From positions 1 to 14,963 of the forward strand of contig JAKIYU010000033.1 of NCBI GenBank assembly GCA_022708385.1: a stretch of DNA of 14,963 nt, written 5' to 3'. Numbering within the stretch: the stretch's first letter is position 1; each line of letters starts with the position of its first letter. This document shows positions 1 through 7,797 of this stretch, one piece after another. The notes under the pieces were generated by a model. The model did no database searches. It saw only the letters and a program-made list of their open reading frames with translations, and was not told the origin of the DNA. Made by a program: the position numbers and the translations under genes. Source of the DNA: Bacteroidota bacterium. GTDB taxonomy: Bacteria; Bacteroidota; Bacteroidia; Bacteroidales; PXBB01.

Positions 1-101
1 ATTCTATGGAAGATGTTGATGCGCATTTAATGTACGCAATTAATGATTTTACTGCAAATAAAGAAAGTATCAAAAAATTAACAAAAATATCTTATTTATA
101 A
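1..101 (+). CDS. 3' end of an unidentified upstream gene (partial)
   Basis: Only the last 32 codons are inside the window, read from base 3 to a TAA stop at 99-101. The tail is mixed hydrophilic (it ends KKLTKISYL) and shows no motif that I recognise, so the product cannot be named. The stop overlaps an ATG at 101-103 (TAATG), the usual look of translational coupling to a following gene. That ATG opens only a 17-codon frame before a stop, which bears on the start of the next gene. If the upstream gene is in the same operon as the PqqD-like protein further on, it could be the missing enzyme of that unit, but nothing visible here shows this. Confidence 0.55.
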   Translation, partial: SMEDVDAHLMYAINDFTANKESIKKLTKISYL

Positions 102-135
102 TGATACTTTTGATAGCGGTTTATTATAAATTATT

Positions 136-1704
136 GTGTGGGCTTTATGGATAGCCCTCATTTTTTCAAACATCCAACTCCATGCGCAAACCGCTACTGT
201 TACATTAAGGCCTTCGTACATTGACCTTTCATCAACCACTTCCGAAAGTGCAGTACTAATGACACTCTCAAGCTACAGTTCGAACGATGCCCGCTACAGG
301 CTGTATAATAGCAGTTATCAGTATTATACCTGGGATGAAGCAACCGATGCATACATTTCAAGTACTTCTTATGCCAGCGGTCCTCAGGTTGTTGGCACTC
401 CTTCTTCTACTACCACATTCTGGATTTTATTCCAAAGAGGTGGCAATAATTCTGCTACAGCTTCATACAGGGATAGGCTCAATCCTTATTCCGTTAATTA
501 TCAGACAGTAGCTTTACCTGCTGCAACATCCATTTCTTCGCCTTTTAATCTTACAGGGAACTTTGTAGGCTCTGGTTCTTATGATAAATCAGTAAAGCAT
601 GTAGTGCTTGGATACAGTGGCTCTACATTAATAACTGCCGTTTCTTCGGCCCTCAGCACAGGCGCTTTTACGCTGGTATGTCCAGGTGGTACTACTATTG
701 ATAAAATTGAAATCAGGGCTGTTGACAATACCCTTATTGAAACTAAAACAGGGAGCTGGACAACAACAACCAATGTAGGGAATATACCAAATAACCCATT
801 AATTACTGTTTCTGCAACGTCTCTTTCCGGGTTCACCTATATGGAAGGCAATGGCCCATCCACCGAACAAAATTTCACTATTTCAGGGGCAGACCTTTCA
901 AGCAGCATTAGTATCTCTGCACCCACAGATTATGAAATATCTAAAACCTCAGGCGTTGCTTTTTCTGCCGAAAACCCCATTACACTTACTCAAAGCGGCG
1001 GCGTTGTAACTAATACCTCTATTTTTGTAAGACTAAAAGCAGGACTTGCTGCTGATAATTATGATGATGAAATTATAACAGCTTCTTCTACAGGTGCAAC
1101 CAATAAAACAGTTGCCTGCAATGGATACGTTGACCCTCAAAACCCTTTGATTTATGTCAGCACATCAAGTTTGACAGGTTTTAAATACATCGTTGATAAT
1201 GGTCCTTCTAATGAACAAAGTTTTAATATTTCCGGAGAATATCTTACCGATAATGTCACTGTTACAGCACCTGCCGAATTTGAAGTGTCGGAAACCTCAG
1301 GCAGTGGTTTTACTTCTTCTGTCGAATTGTTGCCTGATGCAGGCACATTAGAGGAAACTACTATCTATGTGCGTTTAAAAGCAGGCTTGGATATTGATGA
1401 ATACAGCGAAAATATTACAGCAACCTCTGATGATGCTACGGATAAAACAGTAACATGTAACGGACTTGTTATAGCTTCTGAACCCACAAACTATCCTACA
1501 GGTTTTACTGCCACTGTTAATTCATATAACCAGATTACAGTTACATGGACGGATGCATCAGGTGGTCAACTACCCGCGGCTTATCTGGTTAAAGCATCGG
1601 TTATGCCGGCGGTTTCCGAACCTGCAGATGGCACTCCTGAATCAGATGCCGCCTTAATTAAAATATTTCTCAAGGCACACAACAAGCTGTATTTACAGGT
1701 TTGA
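136..1704 (+). CDS. T9SS-exported modular surface protein, N-terminal part (frameshifted)
   Basis: This is the first part of a large secreted protein. The N terminus is a hydrophobic signal segment (WALWIALIF) ending in LHAQ, a typical Bacteroidota cleavage region, but it lacks the usual basic residues if translation starts at GTG 136. The true start is uncertain, and ATG 101 in another frame may be the original one. Residues about 18-215 are a Ser/Thr-rich beta region. Residues 220-335 and 336-447 are two copies of an Ig-like repeat. From about 449 a fibronectin type III-like domain begins and breaks off. The last 15 or so residues (after ALIK) are out-of-frame sequence: shifting by one base at 1660-1663 gives a natural FN3 continuation that joins the next open frame. 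Rejoined, the protein has about 1,419 residues. Function is unknown; a cell-surface or adhesin role is inferred from the architecture. Confidence 0.75.
   Translation: MWALWIALIFSNIQLHAQTATVTLRPSYIDLSSTTSESAVLMTLSSYSSNDARYRLYNSSYQYYTWDEATDAYISSTSYASGPQVVGTPSSTTTFWILFQRGGNNSATASYRDRLNPYSVNYQTVALPAATSISSPFNLTGNFVGSGSYDKSVKHVVLGYSGSTLITAVSSALSTGAFTLVCPGGTTIDKIEIRAVDNTLIETKTGSWTTTTNVGNIPNNPLITVSATSLSGFTYMEGNGPSTEQNFTISGADLSSSISISAPTDYEISKTSGVAFSAENPITLTQSGGVVTNTSIFVRLKAGLAADNYDDEIITASSTGATNKTVACNGYVDPQNPLIYVSTSSLTGFKYIVDNGPSNEQSFNISGEYLTDNVTVTAPAEFEVSETSGSGFTSSVELLPDAGTLEETTIYVRLKAGLDIDEYSENITATSDDATDKTVTCNGLVIASEPTNYPTGFTATVNSYNQITVTWTDASGGQLPAAYLVKASVMPAVSEPADGTPESDAALIKIFLKAHNKLYLQV
793..1470 (+). 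repeat. Tandem pair of Ig-like domain repeats (protein level)
   Basis: Two consecutive units of about 116 and 111 residues each begin NPLI, continue with a Ser-Leu-x-GF motif and NGPS.EQ, then show F.ISG, the pattern SAPTDYEIS / TAPAEFEVS, a VRLKAGL motif and end T.KTV.CNG. The similarity is clear in protein but much weaker in DNA, so this is an old duplication. Such units are common in long secreted proteins of Bacteroidota. Confidence 0.75.
1660..1663 (+). other. Frameshift site: one A missing from an A run
   Basis: The reading frame from 136 passes through GCC TTA ATT AAA ATA and then runs into foreign-looking sequence and a stop at 1704. Adding one A to this four-A run (or rereading base 1662) gives AAT ATT TCT CAA GGC and continues without interruption as N-I-S-Q-G-T-Q-Q-A-V-F-T-G-L-N-A-E-T-T-Y, ordinary FN3 sequence, into the frame that ends at 4394. 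The joined frame length is an exact multiple of three. A homopolymer sequencing or assembly error is the simplest cause; a real mutation is possible. Confidence 0.85.
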
Positions 1705-4394
1705 ATGCAGAGACTACCTATAACTTCGCTATTTGGCCCTATACCAACAGCGGAGCGGATATAAATTATAAAACTGGCAGCCAGCCTACTGCACAGGGCA
1801 CAACTATTGCCGCTCCTGATACTATGGCTAATTTTAAATGTGAATATAATTTGAATTCCGAATCTGGCGCTATTGGTTCGCCTACATTAATAGGCTCAAC
1901 AACTGTTTCTTATTTTACGGGAGTTACCGGACAAGCCGCTGCTTTTGGTACTGCCGGAGGTAAATATTTTGAGCTAACCATTTCCTCTTCAGGTTATAAA
2001 AATCTTTCAGTATCGTGGCAGGCAAGAAGGTCAGCTACAACAGGTGGAAAATGGCAAATAACAACTTCAAGCGATGGTATTAATTTTGGCGCTGTCGAAT
2101 ATGAGGCTGATTTAACTGAATCTTTTACTCCACACAGTATTTCTTTGGGTTCAGCATTTAACGATAAATCAAGTATTAAAATCCGTTTTACTGCTAATTC
2201 GGGTTATTCAGGAACTTTGAGAATTGATGATATAATTGTCAGCGGTTATGCAATAACTGATGCAACTTATAACACTATTGCAATTGAAGGTGCAAACAGC
2301 GGTTGGAAATCAGCAGAAGTATTTCCAAATGTAACATCCGCCGATAATGCCCACTTTACATGGGATGAAGATTATCTTTATTATGCTGTGGCTGATGCTG
2401 AAGCCGATTACAATAATATGGCGACTTACCTTTTTATAAATACCGCACCAGAATATTATGAATATACGACCGATGATGTGTATGGCTGGGGAAATTATTT
2501 TAAACTGCCTTTTAAAGCCAACTGGGTGTTTGTGTGGGAAAATAAAACGGGCAATGACTATATGGAAATACGAAGATGGAATTTTGATACACAAACATGG
2601 GAGCAAATGGGAGCTGTAAATTCAAATAGTGTTGAATTAACGCCATTCGGTTTGCCCGGCTTATACGTAGAATTTGCTATCGGTATTGATTACAGGGAAT
2701 GCAGAATTCCTAGGGCAATGCTTGGCGTTACTTCAAGCACTTCTAAAATTAAAGTGGCTTCTGTTACTGAACAACAGTGGGGAAGCTACTGGCGTTATTT
2801 CTGTTGGCCTTCGCAAGGCTGGACTGATGGCGCCCGTACAGCTAACCAAACACTAACACATGCCTATGAATACACCCTTGAACAGTACATATATCCTAAT
2901 CAGGCACAGTACCTTAAAAAGGATATTTTCCTGACCGGTAATACAACCATAAGTTCTAACGAAGAATACAACAATTTTATCGTTGAACCTGATGTTAATC
3001 TTACACTGAATAATGGCTACACATTAGATGTAAACGGCGATTTTATTATTAAATCCGGTGCCAGCAGCACTGGCTCGTTTATAGATAATGGCACTCTTAA
3101 TGTAACAGGAAATGTTAAAGTACAGACTTATCTGGCCGACCAAACCAATACGGGATGGTATCTTTCTTCACCTTTGAGCAGCGCTAAGGGAGATGTGTTT
3201 ACCGGGAGCTATGCTGTGTATATGTATGATTCTGAAAACGCTTCTTGGGCCCAGATAGGAAGTGGCGATAATCTCGAACCTCTAAGAGGCTATGTTACAA
3301 AATATGGAACCGGTAACGGCGCAAATGACAAAACGGTCGAATTTACAGGCGCAGGAAACTCCTTAAATACCGGAACAATAACAAGTTCCACTTTATTCAG
3401 AACTGGTTATGGCAGCGGAAACTACGGATGGAACCTCGTGGGTAATCCCTATCCTTCAGCTATCGACTGGGATGCTGCATCGGGTGTGACCAAATCAAAC
3501 CTAAACAACGCTACATACATTCGTAAAGCTTCAGGCATTGTAGCTTCATACATAAACGGCAGTGGTGTTAACGGCGGAACAAGGTACATCGCTCCTGGGC
3601 AGGCTTTCTGGGTTCAGGTTTTTGGAGATATTGACAACCAAACAGGTACAGGCACCCTTTCTTTTGGTAATGCAGCACGTGTTCACATGGATATTAATCT
3701 GCTTAAATCTACAAGCGAAGACGGCTTAAGGCTTACTCTTAGCAGAAATGGCCTGAGTGATGAATTGGTTATTCGATTTAAAAATGGGGCTACAGATGTC
3801 TTCGACCCCATGTTCGACGCTGTAAAAATGTTTGCCGAAAATAACGATATGCCTCAGATTTATTCTGTTATTAATAACAATGAACAAATTGCAATTAACT
3901 CATATCCCGAGTTACAGGCTGACAAATCAGTAGTGGTTGGCATCGAAACGGCTGTTGCGGGCAACTTCACAATTTCGGCAGGCGATTTAAGCGCTTTTGC
4001 ACCACAGGTTAATATCTTACTCGAAGATACCTACACAAATTCTATTATCGACTTGCGCCAGCAAAACAGCTATTCATTTAACAGTGCCGTTACATCCGAC
4101 GATAACCGTTTTATTGTACACTTCGTGTTTGGAACAACTTCCGACAACAGCTTAAATAATTCAGGTGTGAGCACATCAAATATATATGCTTTTGATAAAG
4201 CGGTGTATATTACCAATATACTTTCTGATAATGCAACGGCTGTTATTTACAATATGCTCGGACAGGAAGTGTTTTCGCAGAAACTGCAGAAATCAGCTCT
4301 TAACAGAATAAATGCCAATATCGTTTCAGGGCAGTATATTGTTAAGGTTATTGATAGTAGCAACAGCCTAAGCCAAAAGGTATTTATTAAATAG
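1701..4394 (+). CDS. T9SS-exported modular surface protein, C-terminal part with sorting domain
   Basis: This is the continuation of the protein that starts near 136. The formal start TTG 1701 is only where the open frame can be initiated; the natural reading enters it at about 1662. Positions in this fragment: 1-36 complete an FN3 domain (TTYNFAIWPYTNSG). About 45-180 form a jelly-roll-like beta domain ending RIDDIIVSGY. About 185-400 are a Trp/Tyr-rich domain resembling CBM9/DOMON-type ligand-binding folds (TWDEDYLYYAVADAEADYN). About 410-810 are the long beta region typical of T9SS cargo, with the GWYLSSPL and WNLVGNPYPSAIDWD motifs. Residues 824-897 are a type A T9SS sorting domain (VIYNMLGQEVF, then SGQYIVKVIDS, ending KVFIK). 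It is expected to cross the outer membrane by T9SS and be anchored to or released from the surface. Carbohydrate binding is inferred from the CBM9-like part only. Confidence 0.8.
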   Translation: MNAETTYNFAIWPYTNSGADINYKTGSQPTAQGTTIAAPDTMANFKCEYNLNSESGAIGSPTLIGSTTVSYFTGVTGQAAAFGTAGGKYFELTISSSGYKNLSVSWQARRSATTGGKWQITTSSDGINFGAVEYEADLTESFTPHSISLGSAFNDKSSIKIRFTANSGYSGTLRIDDIIVSGYAITDATYNTIAIEGANSGWKSAEVFPNVTSADNAHFTWDEDYLYYAVADAEADYNNMATYLFINTAPEYYEYTTDDVYGWGNYFKLPFKANWVFVWENKTGNDYMEIRRWNFDTQTWEQMGAVNSNSVELTPFGLPGLYVEFAIGIDYRECRIPRAMLGVTSSTSKIKVASVTEQQWGSYWRYFCWPSQGWTDGARTANQTLTHAYEYTLEQYIYPNQAQYLKKDIFLTGNTTISSNEEYNNFIVEPDVNLTLNNGYTLDVNGDFIIKSGASSTGSFIDNGTLNVTGNVKVQTYLADQTNTGWYLSSPLSSAKGDVFTGSYAVYMYDSENASWAQIGSGDNLEPLRGYVTKYGTGNGANDKTVEFTGAGNSLNTGTITSSTLFRTGYGSGNYGWNLVGNPYPSAIDWDAASGVTKSNLNNATYIRKASGIVASYINGSGVNGGTRYIAPGQAFWVQVFGDIDNQTGTGTLSFGNAARVHMDINLLKSTSEDGLRLTLSRNGLSDELVIRFKNGATDVFDPMFDAVKMFAENNDMPQIYSVINNNEQIAINSYPELQADKSVVVGIETAVAGNFTISAGDLSAFAPQVNILLEDTYTNSIIDLRQQNSYSFNSAVTSDDNRFIVHFVFGTTSDNSLNNSGVSTSNIYAFDKAVYITNILSDNATAVIYNMLGQEVFSQKLQKSALNRINANIVSGQYIVKVIDSSNSLSQKVFIK

Positions 4395-4416
4395 TTCTTA
4401 AAACGATAGCTTTTTC

Positions 4417-4689
4417 ATGGATACCCGCATATCTAAAATTAAAAGTTTAAAAACAAAAATGGTTTCCCGAAAGGAAAACAACGAAGTAGTTTTGATACCT
4501 GTGGTTAATGATGTGGCCGACATGAAAGAGATATTTATATTAAATGAAGTTGCTGCGCATATCTGGGAAAATATTGACAATTATAATACCTATGATGATA
4601 TCATTAATGATGTTGCGAATAATTTTAATGTTGATAAATCTCAGGCCGGCAGCGACATTACAGAATTTTTAAACGAGTTTGAAAATTAA
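4417..4689 (+). CDS. PqqD-like protein (discrete RiPP recognition element)
   Basis: The 90-residue protein matches the PqqD pattern: a strand region VSRKENNEVVLIPV, then IFILNEVAAHIWENID (compare the family's LN-x-x-G/A-x-x-IW), a short acidic stretch YDDIINDVANNFNVD and a final helix AGSDITEFLNEFE. PqqD proteins are winged-helix peptide chaperones that bind the leader of a ribosomally made precursor peptide and hand it to a modifying enzyme, often a radical SAM protein. This one is stand-alone and ends just after the last helix. It starts 22 bases after the surface-protein gene and ends 11 bases before a small peptide gene with a YxxP motif, so the three are probably co-transcribed. No radical SAM, cyclase, protease or transporter is visible in the window. 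The family assignment is good; the substrate is inferred. Confidence 0.8.
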   Translation: MDTRISKIKSLKTKMVSRKENNEVVLIPVVNDVADMKEIFILNEVAAHIWENIDNYNTYDDIINDVANNFNVDKSQAGSDITEFLNEFEN

Positions 4690-4700
4690 TTATCCGAGTT

Positions 4701-4865
4701 ATGAAAAATAAACAGAAGACTTACTCAAAGCCACAGATAAAAAAAATAAAAATTGATAATATCGCGGCTATCCAGATGATGTCGGAAGGAGAAATACCTG
4801 ACAATCCTCCATGGGTAAAAAATAATGTTGAAACAAATAACCCCTATAAAATACAAAAAGGGTAA
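4701..4865 (+). CDS. 54-residue YxxP peptide, possible RiPP precursor
   Basis: ATG 4701 opens a 54-residue frame ending TAA 4863-4865. The first half is very basic (KNKQKTYSKPQIKKIKIDN) and contains Y-S-K-P-Q-I, a YxxP motif of the kind that leader peptides of lasso and related RiPPs present to PqqD-like recognition elements. The second half is acidic and Pro/Asn-rich (SEGEIPDNPPW, then VKNNVETNNPYK) and has no Cys. It lies 11 bases after the PqqD-like gene and directly before a strong terminator, so it is the last gene of the operon. Similar short proteins with a K-x-Y-x-K-P-x-I start are frequent in Bacteroidales and mostly uncharacterised. A precursor role is inference from motif and position. 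It is not a standard lasso precursor, because no Gly followed 7-9 residues on by Asp/Glu fits. Confidence 0.65.
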   Translation: MKNKQKTYSKPQIKKIKIDNIAAIQMMSEGEIPDNPPWVKNNVETNNPYKIQKG

Positions 4866-4887
4866 AACTTAATGCTTAGTTAATTGG

Positions 4888-4930
4888 ACCGCTTTCACAA
4901 TTTTTAAATTGTGAAAGCGGTTTTTATTTT
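4888..4930 (+). terminator. Rho-independent terminator after the YxxP peptide gene
   Basis: A perfect inverted repeat begins ACCGCTTTCACAA and ends TTGTGAAAGCGGT; counting the inner TTT/AAA the stem is 16 base pairs with a two-base loop, followed by a T-rich tail TTTTTATTTT. It closes the surface protein / PqqD-like / peptide unit. The stem is strong on both strands, but the T tract suits the plus strand. Confidence 0.9.
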
Positions 4931-4939
4931 AAAATTTAA

Positions 4940-4947
4940 TATCTTTG
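4940..4947 (+). promoter_or_regulatory. Candidate Bacteroidota -7 promoter element for the GWxTD lipoprotein
   Basis: TATCTTTG fits the phylum's -7 consensus TAnnTTTG and lies 17 bases before the chosen ATG 4965. A -33 TTTG is not clear; the upstream position falls in the T tail of the terminator. The 5' leader would be very short, so this is tentative. Confidence 0.4.
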
Positions 4948-4964
4948 ATATTCTTTGTGTACTT

Positions 4965-6227
4965 ATGAAACTGAAATATCTGCTTATTAAAATTTTCTTT
5001 TTGCCCGCCCTTACCATTCTTGTTTCAGGCTGTATAAACTATAAAGATGCCGGAAAACAGAATGTGTCGTACCTTTATAGCAATACGGATATTTTATTGC
5101 AACCCGTTTATCAGGTATTTCACACATCTTTGGACTCCTCGGTGCTTTATTTTGAAATTAATACTTCTGAGTTGCTTTATGCAAGAGATGGCCTGATGAA
5201 TGATTTTATATCACGTTTTTCAATTAAGTATGAATTGCTATCAAACTTTGATTCCAGACAACTTATCGATAGCATGACGTCATTTTTTACCGATACTGTT
5301 AAGGAAACAAAACGTATTTTAATTTCCGACAGTATAAATATGAAGGTGTCTTCTGGCCACAACTATGTGTTGCGCCTCACTGCTACCGATTTGAACAGGA
5401 ATAAATCGTATGTTAGTTTATTAGGTGTTTATAAGGAAAACAAAAGGTCGCATCAGTATTTTAAATTGCATAATGAGAACGGGCAAATCTTATTTGACCG
5501 CGTATTGTCATCAAAACAAGGCGTGCGTATTTTTTTTAAAAACGATTCAATACCTGTTTTATATGTAAAATTCTATAAAAATAAATTTCCCATTGCAACA
5601 CCACCTTTTCATGTACAGTCAGGAAAACAGGTGACAATTTACCCCGACAGTATTTTTACCCTGGCTTTAAACAATAATTCAACACCGCTTTTTACTTTTC
5701 CAGATGTGGGAATTTACCGTATAATGGCTGATACAAACTTTAAAGAAAGTTTTTCTGTTTTTCGTTTTTACGACGGCTTTCCTGACATTACCATGCCTGA
5801 AGTAATGCTGCATAGTGCAAGATACCTTACAACAAGACAGGAATACGATAATATGGTGTTGATGGCCGATAAAAAACAAGCCATTGACGAGTTTTGGCTT
5901 AATATTGCCGGAAATCCCGACAGGGCACGTCAGCTTATTAAAACTTATTACAACAGGGTGAAACTCGCCAATAATTTTTTTACTTCATATCATGAAGGAT
6001 GGAAAACCGACAGGGGGATGATTTACATTATTTATGGCCCCCCGTCGAATGTGTTTAAAACAACTACAAGCGAAAACTGGATTTATGGCGATGCATCCAA
6101 TTTCAAATCGCTCAATTTTATGTTCTACAAAGTTGAGAACCCCTTTACCGATAACGACTATATGCTTAGCAAATCGGAAATGTATAGAGATAGCTGGTAC
6201 TATGCCGTAAGCAACTGGAGGCGCTGA
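4965..6227 (+). CDS. GWxTD domain-containing lipoprotein
   Basis: The start ATG 4965 is chosen over the longer open frame because it gives a clean lipoprotein signal: KLKYLLIK, a hydrophobic core and the lipobox LVSGC with Cys23 as the lipidated residue. The 420-residue mature protein is therefore membrane-anchored. The C-terminal 76 residues hold the family signature G-W-K-T-D at 345-349, followed by RGMIYIIYGPPSNVF, a W-x-Y strand and a final R-D-S-W-YYAVSNWRR tail, which is the GWxTD domain. This family is widespread in Bacteroidota and Acidobacteriota; its molecular function is not established. The gene stands alone after a terminator, and its stop lies one base from the stop of the convergent citrate lyase operon. 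Confidence 0.85.
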   Translation: MKLKYLLIKIFFLPALTILVSGCINYKDAGKQNVSYLYSNTDILLQPVYQVFHTSLDSSVLYFEINTSELLYARDGLMNDFISRFSIKYELLSNFDSRQLIDSMTSFFTDTVKETKRILISDSINMKVSSGHNYVLRLTATDLNRNKSYVSLLGVYKENKRSHQYFKLHNENGQILFDRVLSSKQGVRIFFKNDSIPVLYVKFYKNKFPIATPPFHVQSGKQVTIYPDSIFTLALNNNSTPLFTFPDVGIYRIMADTNFKESFSVFRFYDGFPDITMPEVMLHSARYLTTRQEYDNMVLMADKKQAIDEFWLNIAGNPDRARQLIKTYYNRVKLANNFFTSYHEGWKTDRGMIYIIYGPPSNVFKTTTSENWIYGDASNFKSLNFMFYKVENPFTDNDYMLSKSEMYRDSWYYAVSNWRR

Positions 6228-6228
6228 T

Positions 6229-7797
6229 TTATTTTAATACTCTGCGGGCTGCATCTATAACGGTGCCGTCAACCCATTTAATTAAAGCTACGATTTCTTC
6301 TCCAAATTCAGGCTTTTCGGGTTTGCCGCATATCTTTTCAGCTTCGTCCTTAAGTTGTTCAATGGTTTTTATCGGAAGCGAAGAGTGCTTTAAAGCATCT
6401 ATCAAATCAAGTCTTTTAGGATTAATGGCTATACCACGCTCAGTTACAATTACATCAATCAGTTCACCGGGTCCGCAGAGCGAAGTCACCTGGTCAACAA
6501 TCACAGGAATTCTGTCTCTGAAAAGTGGTACTGGAAGGATTGTACATTTCGAAAACAGGCAATTTTGCCAACCACCGATGCCATGCAATACATAACCGTC
6601 GGAATGGGATACCACATTGGCATTGAAATTTAAATCTACTTCGGTGGCACCCAGTATAACAACATCTGTCATTGATGAAAAATTACCTTTGCCGTGATAG
6701 TTATAACTGGTAAACGGGCTTGTGTTGATATGGTTAATATTCTCGCGCATCGAACGCACACCGTCAAGGTCAAATGTCTGGCCATCGAGGATATAATCAG
6801 TAAGGCCTTCTTCAAGCATCTGTACAAGATATTTGTTGCTGCCTCCTCTAACATAACGTGCTTTTATTTTATTTTGTCTCAGATATTCCGAAAAATAAAT
6901 ACCTATCGAAAGAGCTGTACCTCCGGCACCTGCCTGAAACGAAAAGCCATCTTTAACAATGCCTGCTTCAATACAGAATTGAGCGGTCATTTCAGCAAGC
7001 AGTAAACGGTCGGGGCTTTTTGTTATTTCTGTAGTGCCCGACACTATTTTTTCGGGAATCCCAATTTTATCTGTAACAACAGTAAAATCAACATAATTGC
7101 CATGAATTTGCCAGGGAATGCAGGGAAAAGGAACCAGATTATCGGTAACCACTATGACCCTGTCGGCATATTGAGAGTCGGCTAATGCAAAACCAAGTAA
7201 GCCGCAAGCGGCTGGACCTCTGTCGCCGGTAGCATTGCCAAAAGCATCGGCTGTGGGTGCGGCAATAACAGCAATATCAATTTTGACTTCCCCGTCCTGT
7301 ACTGCTTGATATCTGCCTCCATGCGACCGGAGTACACCGATGCCCTGCATTTTACCTTCAGAACAGAATTTTCCCAACGCACCGTTCATACTGCCCTCTA
7401 TTCTGTTTATTGTGCCATCTTCAAGATATTTGGTCATAACTTCCTGACATGGAAAAGATGCTGAGGGAAACCACACGAGGTCTTTGATGCCGAGTTCGTG
7501 TGCTATGTCGAAAATCTGAACTGCTAGAAGGTCGCCATTACGGAAATGATGATGCGTGGATATGGTCATGCCATCTTTTATACCGCATCTTATTAATGCC
7601 TCTTTAAGGTCTTTTACCAATTTGTTGCCATCGGCAGGATAATCGGCACAACTGTAAATGCGTGGTGCATGTTTAAAACCGGTCGGTTTATATTTGCCAA
7701 CACCCATGTATGGTATCTGTTTTTGACCATTAGCAATGGTAGGTACTTTGCGCCCTAAAGCGTTTTCGGTTAGTTCAAGTATTTTATTGTTTTTCAT
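6229..7797 (-). CDS. citF: Citrate lyase alpha subunit (citrate CoA-transferase)
   Basis: CitF transfers the acetyl-loaded acyl carrier to citrate, forming citryl-ACP, the first step in cleaving citrate to acetate and oxaloacetate in the cytoplasm. The 522-residue product is close to the usual length of about 510 and is recognisable throughout: an N-terminal PYMGVGKYKPTGFKHAPRI region, GMTISTHHHFRNGD, a Gly-rich FQAGAGGTALSIGIYF segment, VRGGSNKYLVQMLEEGL, a central DVVILGATEVDLNFNANV stretch and the C-terminal VTERGIAINPKR. ATG 7797 is well supported by a GGAGG ribosome binding site. The gene overlaps the upstream citD-citE fusion by 14 bases, so the two are translated from one message. No frame damage is seen. 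Citrate lyase ligase (citC) and prosthetic-group genes (citX, citG) are not in the window. Confidence 0.93.
   Translation of the reverse strand: MKNNKILELTENALGRKVPTIANGQKQIPYMGVGKYKPTGFKHAPRIYSCADYPADGNKLVKDLKEALIRCGIKDGMTISTHHHFRNGDLLAVQIFDIAHELGIKDLVWFPSASFPCQEVMTKYLEDGTINRIEGSMNGALGKFCSEGKMQGIGVLRSHGGRYQAVQDGEVKIDIAVIAAPTADAFGNATGDRGPAACGLLGFALADSQYADRVIVVTDNLVPFPCIPWQIHGNYVDFTVVTDKIGIPEKIVSGTTEITKSPDRLLLAEMTAQFCIEAGIVKDGFSFQAGAGGTALSIGIYFSEYLRQNKIKARYVRGGSNKYLVQMLEEGLTDYILDGQTFDLDGVRSMRENINHINTSPFTSYNYHGKGNFSSMTDVVILGATEVDLNFNANVVSHSDGYVLHGIGGWQNCLFSKCTILPVPLFRDRIPVIVDQVTSLCGPGELIDVIVTERGIAINPKRLDLIDALKHSSLPIKTIEQLKDEAEKICGKPEKPEFGEEIVALIKWVDGTVIDAARRVLK

Noticed and set aside
1660..1670. 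Programmed -1 ribosomal frameshifting in the surface protein
   Set aside because: Rereading one base does restore the frame, but the site is only four A without a recognised slippery heptamer or obvious downstream pairing, and programmed slippage inside an FN3 domain of a surface protein has no rationale. An indel is simpler.
2310..2606. 98-codon minus-strand open frame inside the surface protein gene
   Set aside because: It is antisense to clear coding sequence, with a low-complexity Ile-rich product of no plausible family.
4701..4865. Classical lasso peptide precursor
   Set aside because: The YxxP leader motif fits, but the only candidate core Gly (in SEGEIPDNPPW) has no Asp or Glu at ring position 7 to 9, and no lasso cyclase or protease gene is in the window.
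4911..4964. A GTG 4911 start giving the GWxTD protein 18 extra residues
   Set aside because: This start lies within the terminator hairpin of the previous operon and would hide the lipoprotein signal peptide that begins at ATG 4965.
6263..7005. Plus-strand open frames of 103-110 codons opposite citF
   Set aside because: They lie inside a well-recognised gene, lack any family-like sequence and have no promoter or ribosome binding site; they are shadows of the citF codon pattern.
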